Of a stretch of 32,448 bases of DNA, positions 26,676 to 32,448 are shown piece by piece. Source of the stretch: Pseudomonadales bacterium (lineage in GTDB: Bacteria > Pseudomonadota > Gammaproteobacteria > Pseudomonadales > Azotimanducaceae); assembly GCA_028277965.1 (NCBI GenBank), contig JANQFF010000280.1, positions 1 through 32,448 on the forward strand, in the 5' to 3' direction. The notes under the pieces were generated by a model. It saw nothing but the letters and a program-made list of their open reading frames with translations. It searched no databases and had not been told where the DNA came from. Position 1 is the first letter of the stretch, and every line of letters begins with the position of its first letter. A program made the translations under genes and the position numbers.

Positions 26676-26702
26676 GAGGTAGAAAGATCTTTTTAGCCGC
26701 GA
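26653..26702. terminator. Bidirectional hairpin between convergent genes
   Basis: TCGCGGTTAAAA (26653-26664) pairs with TTTTAGCCGCGA (26691-26702) over 12 bp with one G.T pair, around a 26-base loop. The left arm is the REP-like element. Both convergent genes end inside it: VOC with TAA at 26660-26662, the small membrane protein with TAA at 26693-26695. The arms have A/T runs, suiting a terminator in both directions. Confidence 0.5.
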
Positions 26703-26983
26703 CTTTTTCCTGTCACGAGATATAACAGCGGACTGATCACTCCCAGAAACAACGTGGCGACGACCCACGGCCACGGATTACGGCCCGCCGCTTTCGCCTC
26801 CGGCACCAGCCAGGTCAGAACCAGAACCAGCGCTATAGCGAGATCCACAAATATCTGCAGGCTCCCTGAGTTAATCACGGCGGCCCCGAAGATCCCCATA
26901 TACCCAACGTCGTAGAGGGCATACGCGGTCAGCGCCAGGAACGGAATCAACAATACCCAGGCCAGTGTGCGTCTATATTCCAT
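26693..26983 (-). CDS. Small membrane protein, DUF2834-like
   Basis: A 96-residue hydrophobic protein with three likely membrane helices at about 6-28, 42-62 and 72-91. The pattern with SLQIFVDLAIA, a conserved Trp and Pro-Glu after helix 2 (WLVPEA), and Pro-rich LISPLLY-like end (VISPLLYLV) resembles DUF2834 proteins of unknown function; the match is from memory and modest. The codon pattern is open and coding-like; the first codon ATG has CTATTCTCCT-type complement AGGAGAATAG upstream, a good ribosome site. It is convergent with the VOC gene and shares the terminal inverted repeat. Confidence 0.7.
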   Translation of the reverse strand: MEYRRTLAWVLLIPFLALTAYALYDVGYMGIFGAAVINSGSLQIFVDLAIALVLVLTWLVPEAKAAGRNPWPWVVATLFLGVISPLLYLVTGKSRG

Positions 26984-27086
26984 TGCTATTCTCCTATGAC
27001 TGTCGCTTCATTGTGCTGCCACAATTGAATAGATCCAATTACCTTCAACGTAATAAAACGCTCATCATTCGGGGCTGTCCGGGCTC

Positions 27087-27800
27087 CTAGGCCTTCTTCA
27101 ACACGATGTTCAACGTTCCGACCTGCCGCCATGGGTACTCGTCGTAGTCGCGCTTGCGCCGCCACTGTTGATACATCGGGGCAGACAGGTAGTAGGTCTC
27201 ACAGTCTTCGATCATCCTGTTTCTGAGTTCTTCCACCACACCCGGATCAAGCCCATAAGCACTGACGAATGCCTCCAGACAGTGTTTGTTGTTCACCATG
27301 ATCCGACCATTGCCCCGGACGCTGAAATCGATAGCGTGTATGGAATAGCCACCGCTGATCAGCGCCCTGTCGATACCTTCAACAGCGTCACCAACATGAG
27401 GCACAGGGATGTGCTCTATGACACTTGTGCTGACCACAGCGTGGTATTCCTGATCGATGTCGGTATCCGGATTGAGGGTGTCGATGATGAAGTTGATTGT
27501 CGGGTGACGCTTCTTCATCACCTCGACACGTGTTGGACCGTTGCCCCTCCCATCATAAGGATCGACAACGGTCACCCGGTAGTTCTGCGCCAGACAGGAT
27601 GCCAGATCACATGCGGCGCCACCCATATCGGCTACAAAACTGCCCCCGGGAATCAGGTCATCAACGGTTTCCAGCACCCATGGGCGCTGCACGTCTTTCA
27701 GCGCCCCGCGTTCGCCGATCAGGTCGCTGTGCTCTTCCCAGTATCTTGTGTAATCACGGACCGTGGAATAGTCCAGCGAGACAAGTTCGTACTCCGACAT
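27087..27800 (-). CDS. Class I SAM-dependent methyltransferase
   Basis: A 237-residue protein with the class I methyltransferase signature: motif I VADMGGAACDLA at residues 56-67, the acidic end of strand 2 VVD at 78-80, and motif IV/post-I SVIEHIPVPH at 126-135. The substrate cannot be told. The N-terminal 40 residues are aromatic and charged (SLDYSTVRDYTRYWEEH), perhaps a substrate lid. It ends in TAG. It is flanked by the metalloprotease gene on the same strand, with a hairpin between them, so it is probably transcribed separately. Confidence 0.8.
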   Translation of the reverse strand: MSEYELVSLDYSTVRDYTRYWEEHSDLIGERGALKDVQRPWVLETVDDLIPGGSFVADMGGAACDLASCLAQNYRVTVVDPYDGRGNGPTRVEVMKKRHPTINFIIDTLNPDTDIDQEYHAVVSTSVIEHIPVPHVGDAVEGIDRALISGGYSIHAIDFSVRGNGRIMVNNKHCLEAFVSAYGLDPGVVEELRNRMIEDCETYYLSAPMYQQWRRKRDYDEYPWRQVGTLNIVLKKA

Positions 27801-27863
27801 CCTTGTGATATCCCCGGATAAACAAGCCGCGTATCTTGACCCTTTAGTCTACGCTCGTCTACG

Positions 27864-27901
27864 AAAAGCTCAGGGCCGGAGCCGCAAAAGCCGAAGCCCT
27901 G
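27864..27901 (-). terminator. Likely terminator of the metalloprotease operon
   Basis: CAGGGC (27871-27876) pairs with GCCCTG (27896-27901), with further CGG/CCG pairing inside, starting 3 bases past the metalloprotease stop on the minus strand. AGCTTTTCG follows, a short T run. It is not ideal but well placed between two minus-strand genes. Confidence 0.5.
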
Positions 27902-27903
27902 CT

Positions 27904-29616
27904 TCAGGGTATGGCAAACGTCATTGTCCGGATTTTTGTCCCGGTGCCCGTGTCGAACAGGCGTGCCTGTGCCGTGCCGTTGATGTTGAACCCTGTCACG
28001 ACAATTTCCTGGGCCTGCCCCCCATTTGTCGTGGGGATCGAGGTCATGGATTGAGGCACGTACTTGCTGCCAAGATAGATGTTCCTGACCAGATTTCCGG
28101 TTGAAGCATCCCTGATCTGCAGAAGCGGACGGTCGTCGGCGTTCCTCATCAGCAACACAACCACCTCGTCCACCGTATTGCCAGACACGTCCGTAACGGA
28201 CGCGATCGCGAGCGGTACCAGCAGATGGGTATTGGAAAGAAGAAACATCAGCTTCAACGTCGCGCCGGTTGCACCGTCCTGAATGCGAACCGCAAAACGA
28301 CCATCATCGCGTTCGACGAGTGACGCCAGATCGGCACTGCCATCGCCGTTGACATCATTCAGCCCAACCAGGCCATGCCCGGAGTAGTTGGTCGGGTGAA
28401 AGCCGTTGGAAATCAGCGCGCCCGTGACGCTGTCGCGTACCTGAAGCTGGAGTCGCCCGGTCCCCCTGTGCACCAGAAGAAGCGCTATCTCATCAGCTCC
28501 GTTGCCGTTGATATCGGGCACTGCGGCAGCTCCGCGGGGCCAGTAATTTCTCGGGAAATACACATTGCTGACGATTGATCCGCTAGCGCTGTCGCGCACC
28601 TGCACCCAGATCCGCTGATCTGAAGTTCGTATCGTTACAGCCGCTATGTCGGTGCTTGCGTTGTTGTTGCTCGTCAGCTTCATCGCAAACAGGGGGGTTG
28701 CGCCCGAGGAAAACACGAACGAATTCAGCAGTGCGCCGTCTTCGGCTTCACGTACTTCCACCGTGGCCCTGTCGTCAGTCAGGCGCTTGTGGACAACGGC
28801 GAGTTCCTGGTCGCCGTCGGTGTTGTTGTCATTTATCGCCAGCAACTCCATCGGCGCGAACCCTGTCGCGTAGTAGCGTGTGTTCGAAATCCCACCGGTA
28901 TTGACTTCCCTGCTCTGAACCCGAGCACGACTGTCAGACATTCTCGCCCTGACAACGGCAAGCTCATTAGCGCCGCTGTTGTTCGAATCGAGGACATGCG
29001 CAATGCCCGCGGTGCCGTACAGCGCCTGGATGGCGGCCGTGTCGTCTATCTGCGGATTAATCGTCGAACTGACTGCTGGGGTCATGATGGCGGTTGCGTT
29101 CGCTGTATGACCCAGGCCCATCGAGTGACCAATCTCATGAACCGCAACACGCGTGAAATCCTGGGTAGCGCCATTCAGTGGGCCGTCATACACCGCCCAC
29201 GTTTCGTTGGAGTTGAACACGATGCTCGTCTGGAACGCCGCACTGCTGTGAGAGGTCGACCAGGTATTCGAAACACCCAGCACGTTGGCGCCCCACGCGT
29301 TGCTGCAACTCATGTCCGAGAAGAACGCCGTGTTGGGTTCGTTTGGGCCGCATGACTCCTGTTGCGTCTGCGCGTCAGTCGTCACGGTAAACGGCACTGT
29401 CTGGTTCCAACGGTCTACCGCGGTCCTGAAGGCAGCTTCCCAGTCATCGTTACCGACGCCGGTGGCACTCAGATCTCCCGTACTGATATGAAATGTGCCT
29501 TCAGCCCAGTGACGCCCCCCTAGAAGAACCGCCCCCAGAGCCACCGGAACCTGCAAGAGCAGAACAACCAGGCATACGACCCGTCTGTGTCTGTATGACC
29601 ACGAATACATGTTCAT
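27904..29616 (-). CDS. Secreted matrixin-like zinc metalloprotease with predicted seven-bladed propeller
   Basis: A 570-residue exported protein. A hydrophobic N-terminal segment (about 13-32) is a signal peptide or anchor. A metzincin domain follows, with the zinc motif H160-E-I-G-H-S-M-G-L-G-H170 and an Ile-Met turn at 177-178, like peptidase family M10. From about residue 205 to the end there are seven repeats of 48-52 residues, each with an (N/D)xNxDxDELAVV-like strand and a VQVRDxxTG-like strand, similar to VCBS/FG-GAP propeller blades. Seven repeats fit a beta-propeller that could bind substrate or cell surface (inference). Its ATG overlaps the stop of the upstream gene (four bases). 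Confidence 0.88.
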   Translation of the reverse strand: MNMYSWSYRHRRVVCLVVLLLQVPVALGAVLLGGRHWAEGTFHISTGDLSATGVGNDDWEAAFRTAVDRWNQTVPFTVTTDAQTQQESCGPNEPNTAFFSDMSCSNAWGANVLGVSNTWSTSHSSAAFQTSIVFNSNETWAVYDGPLNGATQDFTRVAVHEIGHSMGLGHTANATAIMTPAVSSTINPQIDDTAAIQALYGTAGIAHVLDSNNSGANELAVVRARMSDSRARVQSREVNTGGISNTRYYATGFAPMELLAINDNNTDGDQELAVVHKRLTDDRATVEVREAEDGALLNSFVFSSGATPLFAMKLTSNNNASTDIAAVTIRTSDQRIWVQVRDSASGSIVSNVYFPRNYWPRGAAAVPDINGNGADEIALLLVHRGTGRLQLQVRDSVTGALISNGFHPTNYSGHGLVGLNDVNGDGSADLASLVERDDGRFAVRIQDGATGATLKLMFLLSNTHLLVPLAIASVTDVSGNTVDEVVVLLMRNADDRPLLQIRDASTGNLVRNIYLGSKYVPQSMTSIPTTNGGQAQEIVVTGFNINGTAQARLFDTGTGTKIRTMTFAIP

Positions 29617-30221
29617 AGCATCCCCTGCCGAGATATGACAAGTAACATCTCGTTCTTGAATTCGCCGAGTGACATCGCCGGGAGAGATCCCGTCATGATC
29701 CCGGAAGAGCGATTCTCATTGAGCGCCTGATATGCCGGCTGCCGGGTCAGGTCGATGTATGAAATGCTCTGCATGTCGGCAGTCAGGACGCGCGCTGTAC
29801 CGTCGACATGCTGAACGCGAAAATGACCCTGATTCCATCCTACGAAAGGGCTGGCCTGAGCTCGGCTGAGGGATTCCACAAAATAGACCCCTTCCTGACC
29901 GACATCGGGTATTCGCAAACCTGAGAACGATTGCGTCAGGTTATCCACAGTCCCACCGGCAAAACGCAGTGTCACCTGGCTACCCAGGTCACCTTTGAGG
30001 ACTTCAATGACTTCAAAGGTCACGAACGTCACTATGGCGTTTCCGTTGGCAGCCCAGGATGACTTCCGCTCTACCACAGCGCCGTGGAACGCCGCCTCCG
30101 CGTGGTCTACCACACCTTCCGTCGACATCTGCAGTACCGCTGCGCCAAAGCTATTTGAGGCGATACTCGTCGACAGGATCATGCCAATCACAACCAGGCA
30201 TCTCTTGATCACCAGAATCAT
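29613..30221 (-). CDS. Secreted protein of unknown function, partner of the metalloprotease
   Basis: A 202-residue protein with a signal peptide (hydrophobic 8-25, likely cleavage near SNSFGAA). I do not recognise it with confidence. The core HAEAAFHGAVVERKSSW, then TFVTFEVIEVLKGDLGSQV, then VGQEGVYFVES has the spacing of TIMP/netrin (NTR) OB-fold domains, which in animals inhibit metalloproteases, but it lacks the N-terminal Cys of TIMPs. GGAGGG precedes the start codon. It overlaps the metalloprotease gene by four bases, so the two are coupled and may act together as protease and inhibitor or chaperone. Confidence 0.75.
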   Translation of the reverse strand: MILVIKRCLVVIGMILSTSIASNSFGAAVLQMSTEGVVDHAEAAFHGAVVERKSSWAANGNAIVTFVTFEVIEVLKGDLGSQVTLRFAGGTVDNLTQSFSGLRIPDVGQEGVYFVESLSRAQASPFVGWNQGHFRVQHVDGTARVLTADMQSISYIDLTRQPAYQALNENRSSGIMTGSLPAMSLGEFKNEMLLVISRQGML

Positions 30222-30240
30222 GGGTCCCTCCTATAGACTT

Positions 30241-30259
30241 GGATTATTCAGTCTAATCC
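30241..30259. promoter_or_regulatory. Perfect inverted repeat before the metalloprotease operon
   Basis: GGATTA-N7-TAATCC lies 20 bases upstream of the start codon of the secreted partner gene, just before its GGAGGG ribosome site. It could be an operator for a dimeric repressor or a leader hairpin. No strong -10/-35 pair is evident in the 132-base gap between this gene and the divergent VIT1-like gene. Confidence 0.4.
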
Positions 30260-30353
30260 GAATGGACGGGAAAGATAAATCCTGTACCAGATCTTCCACA
30301 CCTTGAATGTAAGACACTTTCGACACCAATACGTTCATCGGTTTAACTAAGCA

Positions 30354-30860
30354 ATGACAGGACACTGGCAGACACAGATGGACTCAGGGACGCGCACAGG
30401 CATCTTTTTTGGCATGACCTCGGGGGTCATCACGACACTTGGTGTGATCGTGGGCTTAAACGCCGGTACCGAGTCTTTCGTTGCGGTCATTGGCGGGATA
30501 TTGGTCGTTGCGATCGCTGATGCTATGTCCGACGCGCTGGGAATCCACCTGGCAATGGAGTCAGATGCGGAAAACTCCCACAGCCAGGTCTGGTCAGCCA
30601 CTTTTTCGACATTTGCAGCCAAGTTTCTGACGACTGTCAGCTTTGCAGTGCCTTTTTTCGTTATGACGTTCAGCGTTGCGTTGTTCATGTCCGTCGTCTG
30701 GGGGTACCTCATCATCCTGGTCCTGAGCTTCAAACTTGCGAGATCCCAGGGTGGCAAGCCCCTGAACGTCATCGTCGAACACACTCTCATTGCAACAGTG
30801 GTGGTTGTGGCTGCTCATTTTGTCGGTGTGTGGATCCGGCAGACGTTTGGGGTCACTTGA
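30354..30860 (+). CDS. VIT1/CCC1-like membrane transporter
   Basis: A 168-residue membrane protein with about five helices. The N-terminal GIFFGMTSGVITTLGVIVGL and the second helix stretch IADAMSDALGIHLAMESD with acidic residues resemble the first two helices of VIT1/CCC1 transporters, which move iron or manganese in yeast and plants. The match is in pattern, not strict identity, so the substrate is open. The start has no strong ribosome site; ATG at 30378 is an alternative. It lies just upstream of the trpG leader but probably is not part of the trp unit. Confidence 0.75.
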   Translation: MTGHWQTQMDSGTRTGIFFGMTSGVITTLGVIVGLNAGTESFVAVIGGILVVAIADAMSDALGIHLAMESDAENSHSQVWSATFSTFAAKFLTTVSFAVPFFVMTFSVALFMSVVWGYLIILVLSFKLARSQGGKPLNVIVEHTLIATVVVVAAHFVGVWIRQTFGVT

Positions 30861-30863
30861 GAC

Positions 30864-30892
30864 TTTACGTCAGCGAACCAGCTTCCTATCAT
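30864..30892 (+). promoter_or_regulatory. Candidate sigma-70 promoter of trpGD
   Basis: TTTACG (30864-30869) and TATCAT (30887-30892) lie 17 bases apart, 4/6 and 5/6 matches to the consensus. Transcription would start near 30899, right at the leader-peptide ATG, so the leader might be translated without an upstream ribosome site, or another promoter within the preceding gene is used. Confidence 0.4.
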
Positions 30893-30898
30893 GCGCGC

Positions 30899-30955
30899 AT
30901 GAGTCTGAGTCATCACAGCCTGACCCTTCTGTTCTCCCGCGCCTGGTGGGCCTAG
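30899..30955 (+). CDS. Second trp leader peptide, before trpG
   Basis: An 18-codon frame, MSLSHHSLTLLFSRAWWA, from ATG 30899 to TAG 30953-30955. Codons 16 and 17 are adjacent Trp codons (30944-30949). The frame lies 82 bases before trpG and runs into a hairpin with a T6 run. A two-Trp end followed by a stop is the same layout as in the trpE leader (WWR-stop). A three-codon frame ATG CGC GCA TGA at 30891 overlaps its start. No good ribosome site is visible. To my knowledge attenuation of both trpE and trpGDC has been reported for Pseudomonas putida, so a second leader is expected in this lineage. Confidence 0.8.
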   Translation: MSLSHHSLTLLFSRAWWA

Positions 30956-30974
30956 CCCTACCTCACCCTTTTTT
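30945..30974 (+). terminator. trpG transcription attenuator
   Basis: GGTGGG (30945-30950), mostly the Trp codons, pairs with CTCACC (30962-30967), followed by C and T6 (30969-30974). A competing pairing of the same arm is with CCTACC (30957-30962). A ribosome held on the Trp codons would cover the 5' arm and allow readthrough into trpG. Pairing is by eye and no energy was computed. Confidence 0.6.
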
Positions 30975-31036
30975 CTGCTGACCGATCTGAGCGAGTCCAA
31001 CTCGCACACACTGATGAACACCTAAAGGCGCAAACC

Positions 31037-31612
31037 ATGATCCTCATGATCGACAATTACGACTCCTTCACTTACAACGTGGTGCAGTACCTGACGGAGC
31101 TCGGTGCAGAGGTGGAAGTACACCGCAACGATGAAATTACCACCGATGAGATTTCTGCCAAAAAACCGGAAAAGATAGTCATCTCACCCGGTCCCTGTAC
31201 TCCCAACGAAGCAGGCATCTCAGTATCCGTGGTAGAAAAGTTCGCCGGTGATATCCCCATCCTCGGCATTTGCCTGGGGCACCAGAGCATTGGCCAGGCA
31301 TTCGGCGGTGATGTCATTCGGGCTGAAGAAGTGATGCACGGAAAACTCTCTGACATTCATCACCGGGGAATAGGTGTATTCAAAGACCTGCCCGATCCGT
31401 TTACCGCAACACGCTATCACTCACTGGTTGTGGCATCCGATACGCTGCCGGATTGTCTGGAGGTCACAGCCTGGACGGAGAAAGACGGTAACGTGCATGA
31501 AATCATGGGATTCAGGCACAAAGAAATGGACGTCGAAGGGGTTCAGTTCCATCCCGAATCCATCATGACGGACACCGGTCATGATCTCTTAAACAACTTC
31601 CTGAACCGCTAA
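31037..31612 (+). CDS. trpG: Anthranilate synthase component II (glutamine amidotransferase)
   Basis: TrpG splits glutamine and passes ammonia to TrpE; in many Pseudomonas-type bacteria the same subunit also serves para-aminobenzoate synthesis. The 191 residues hold the class I amidotransferase features: [11 protein letters not shown] at 4-14, ISPGPCTP, the nucleophile C79 in GICLGHQ, and H172 with E174 in FHPES. AAAGG precedes the ATG. It follows its own Trp leader and is 36 bases from trpD, away from trpE. Confidence 0.97.
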   Translation: MILMIDNYDSFTYNVVQYLTELGAEVEVHRNDEITTDEISAKKPEKIVISPGPCTPNEAGISVSVVEKFAGDIPILGICLGHQSIGQAFGGDVIRAEEVMHGKLSDIHHRGIGVFKDLPDPFTATRYHSLVVASDTLPDCLEVTAWTEKDGNVHEIMGFRHKEMDVEGVQFHPESIMTDTGHDLLNNFLNR

Positions 31613-31647
31613 ACTCTCCACCAGAAGCAGACGTTGAGATGATCACT

Positions 31648-32448
31648 ATGAATATCAAAGAGGCGCTGGCGGTGCTGGTCGATCACAAAGACCTGACCCA
31701 GGAGCAGACCAGCGAAGTGTTCAACCAGATCATGACCGGGGAAGCCACACCGGCTCAGATTGGTGCTTTTCTGACCGGCATACGCGTCAAAGGTGAAACA
31801 CCCGAGGAGATCGCCGGGGCTGCCGCCACGATGCGCGCGCTCTCGACAAAAGTCGACGTTTCACACCCGAACCTCGTGGATACCTGCGGCACCGGTGGCA
31901 GTGGGGCGAAGCTGTTCAACATATCAACAGCGGCCGCGTTTGCGGCGGCTGCGGCTGGAGCAAGGGTAGCCAAACACGGAAACCGGAAGATGACGAGCTT
32001 CTCCGGAAGCGCTGACGTGCTTGAGGCATTTGGCGTGAACCTGGAGCTTACACCCGAGCAGATAGCGCGTTGCGTTCTCGAAGTTGGGGTCGGCTTCATG
32101 TTCGCCCCGGCCCATCACTCGGCCATGCGCTTTGCCGGACCCGTCCGCCAGGAAATAGGGGTACGCACGATGATGAACGTGCTCGGTCCCATGACCAATC
32201 CGGCGGGAGCCACACGACAGGTCATCGGCGTCTTCAGCCCCGAATGGCAACGCAGCATGGCTGAGGTATTGAACCTGCTCGGCTCCGAACATGCGCTCAT
32301 TGTCCACAGTAACGGTCTCGATGAGATCCGTCTGGACGCCCCGACCCGGGTTGTCGAGCTGAAAGACGGCACTATCGACGAATTTGAAATCACCCCGGAC
32401 GATCTCGGTATCGAATCCTGTTCAGCAGCCGAGGTGGGAGGCCTGACA
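31648..32448 (+). CDS. trpD: Anthranilate phosphoribosyltransferase, 3' end outside the window
   Basis: TrpD joins anthranilate to PRPP in the second step of tryptophan synthesis. The 267 codons visible stay open to the window edge. The family motifs are present: GTGGSG at 81-86 (PRPP loop), KHGNRKMTS at 109-117, SGSADVLEAFGV, FMFAPAHHSAMR and VLGPMTNPAG. The residues after KHGNR (KMT) differ from the common S-V-S or A-S-S. The start is ATG 31648 (MNIKEAL, the family beginning); an in-frame ATG at 31639 is possible. It follows trpG by 36 bases. Confidence 0.97.
   Translation, partial: MNIKEALAVLVDHKDLTQEQTSEVFNQIMTGEATPAQIGAFLTGIRVKGETPEEIAGAAATMRALSTKVDVSHPNLVDTCGTGGSGAKLFNISTAAAFAAAAAGARVAKHGNRKMTSFSGSADVLEAFGVNLELTPEQIARCVLEVGVGFMFAPAHHSAMRFAGPVRQEIGVRTMMNVLGPMTNPAGATRQVIGVFSPEWQRSMAEVLNLLGSEHALIVHSNGLDEIRLDAPTRVVELKDGTIDEFEITPDDLGIESCSAAEVGGLT

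Noticed and set aside
1..32448. CRISPR array, prophage or insertion sequence
   Set aside because: No regularly spaced direct repeats, no transposase or integrase frame and no phage genes are visible; the tandem repeats at 21613-21656 have no spacers.

Overview
The window reads as chromosomal DNA of a gammaproteobacterium whose gene order closely follows that of Pseudomonas. Read from right to left, the minus-strand genes lptD-surA-pdxA-rsmA-apaG-apaH, prkA-yeaH-spoVR, cca, rpsU-yqeY-dnaG-rpoD and a tRNA come in the order known from Pseudomonas, and the plus-strand genes amgK-murU, rpe-gph-trpE and trpG-trpD fit as well. Compared with Pseudomonas as I remember it, the genes usually lying between tsaD and cca and the glpE gene between prkA and apaH are missing, and a mannose-1-phosphate guanylyltransferase gene is inserted between yqeY and dnaG. 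Three copies of a Pseudomonas-type REP hairpin are present. A relative of Pseudomonas within the Pseudomonadales is the best guess; the sequence does not prove a genus.

Layout. 1-6.4 kb: a REP copy, a CAU tRNA (probably Ile2), a terminator, rpoD, dnaG, manC, yqeY and rpsU, all minus: the macromolecular-synthesis operon with one foreign gene inside it. 6.4-8.5 kb: tsaD (plus) converging on cca (minus). 8.5-13.3 kb: the prkA-yeaH-spoVR stress operon, preceded by a 261-base leader with a series of hairpins. 13.5-20.6 kb: apaH, apaG, rsmA, pdxA, surA and lptD, a tightly packed minus-strand operon for outer-membrane biogenesis, vitamin B6, ribosome maturation and Ap4A breakdown. 20.6-23.7 kb: amgK-murU (cell-wall recycling), rpe and gph on the plus strand. 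23.7-26.7 kb: a trp leader/attenuator, trpE, then a voltage-gated cation channel gene and a VOC-fold gene, both overlapping their upstream neighbours. 26.7-30.9 kb: accessory genes: a small membrane protein, a methyltransferase, a secreted matrixin-like metalloprotease with a predicted seven-bladed propeller, its coupled secreted partner, and a VIT1/CCC1-like membrane protein. 30.9 kb to the end: a second trp leader, trpG and the start of trpD, which runs off the window.

The most striking observations are: (1) an in-frame amber codon in rpoD at the conserved Lys of region 4.2, with the normal 27-codon tail intact behind it; (2) two separate tryptophan leader peptides with tandem Trp codons, for trpE and for trpG, the second with its Trp codons inside the predicted terminator arm; (3) four 11-bp repeats before murU that form a chain of overlapping four-codon minicistrons; (4) a NaChBac-type channel with a LEDWTD selectivity filter whose start codon lies within the end of trpE; (5) a metalloprotease-propeller protein coupled to a secreted protein with TIMP/NTR-like spacing; and (6) a structured leader in front of prkA. 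Most of the rest is conserved housekeeping sequence.
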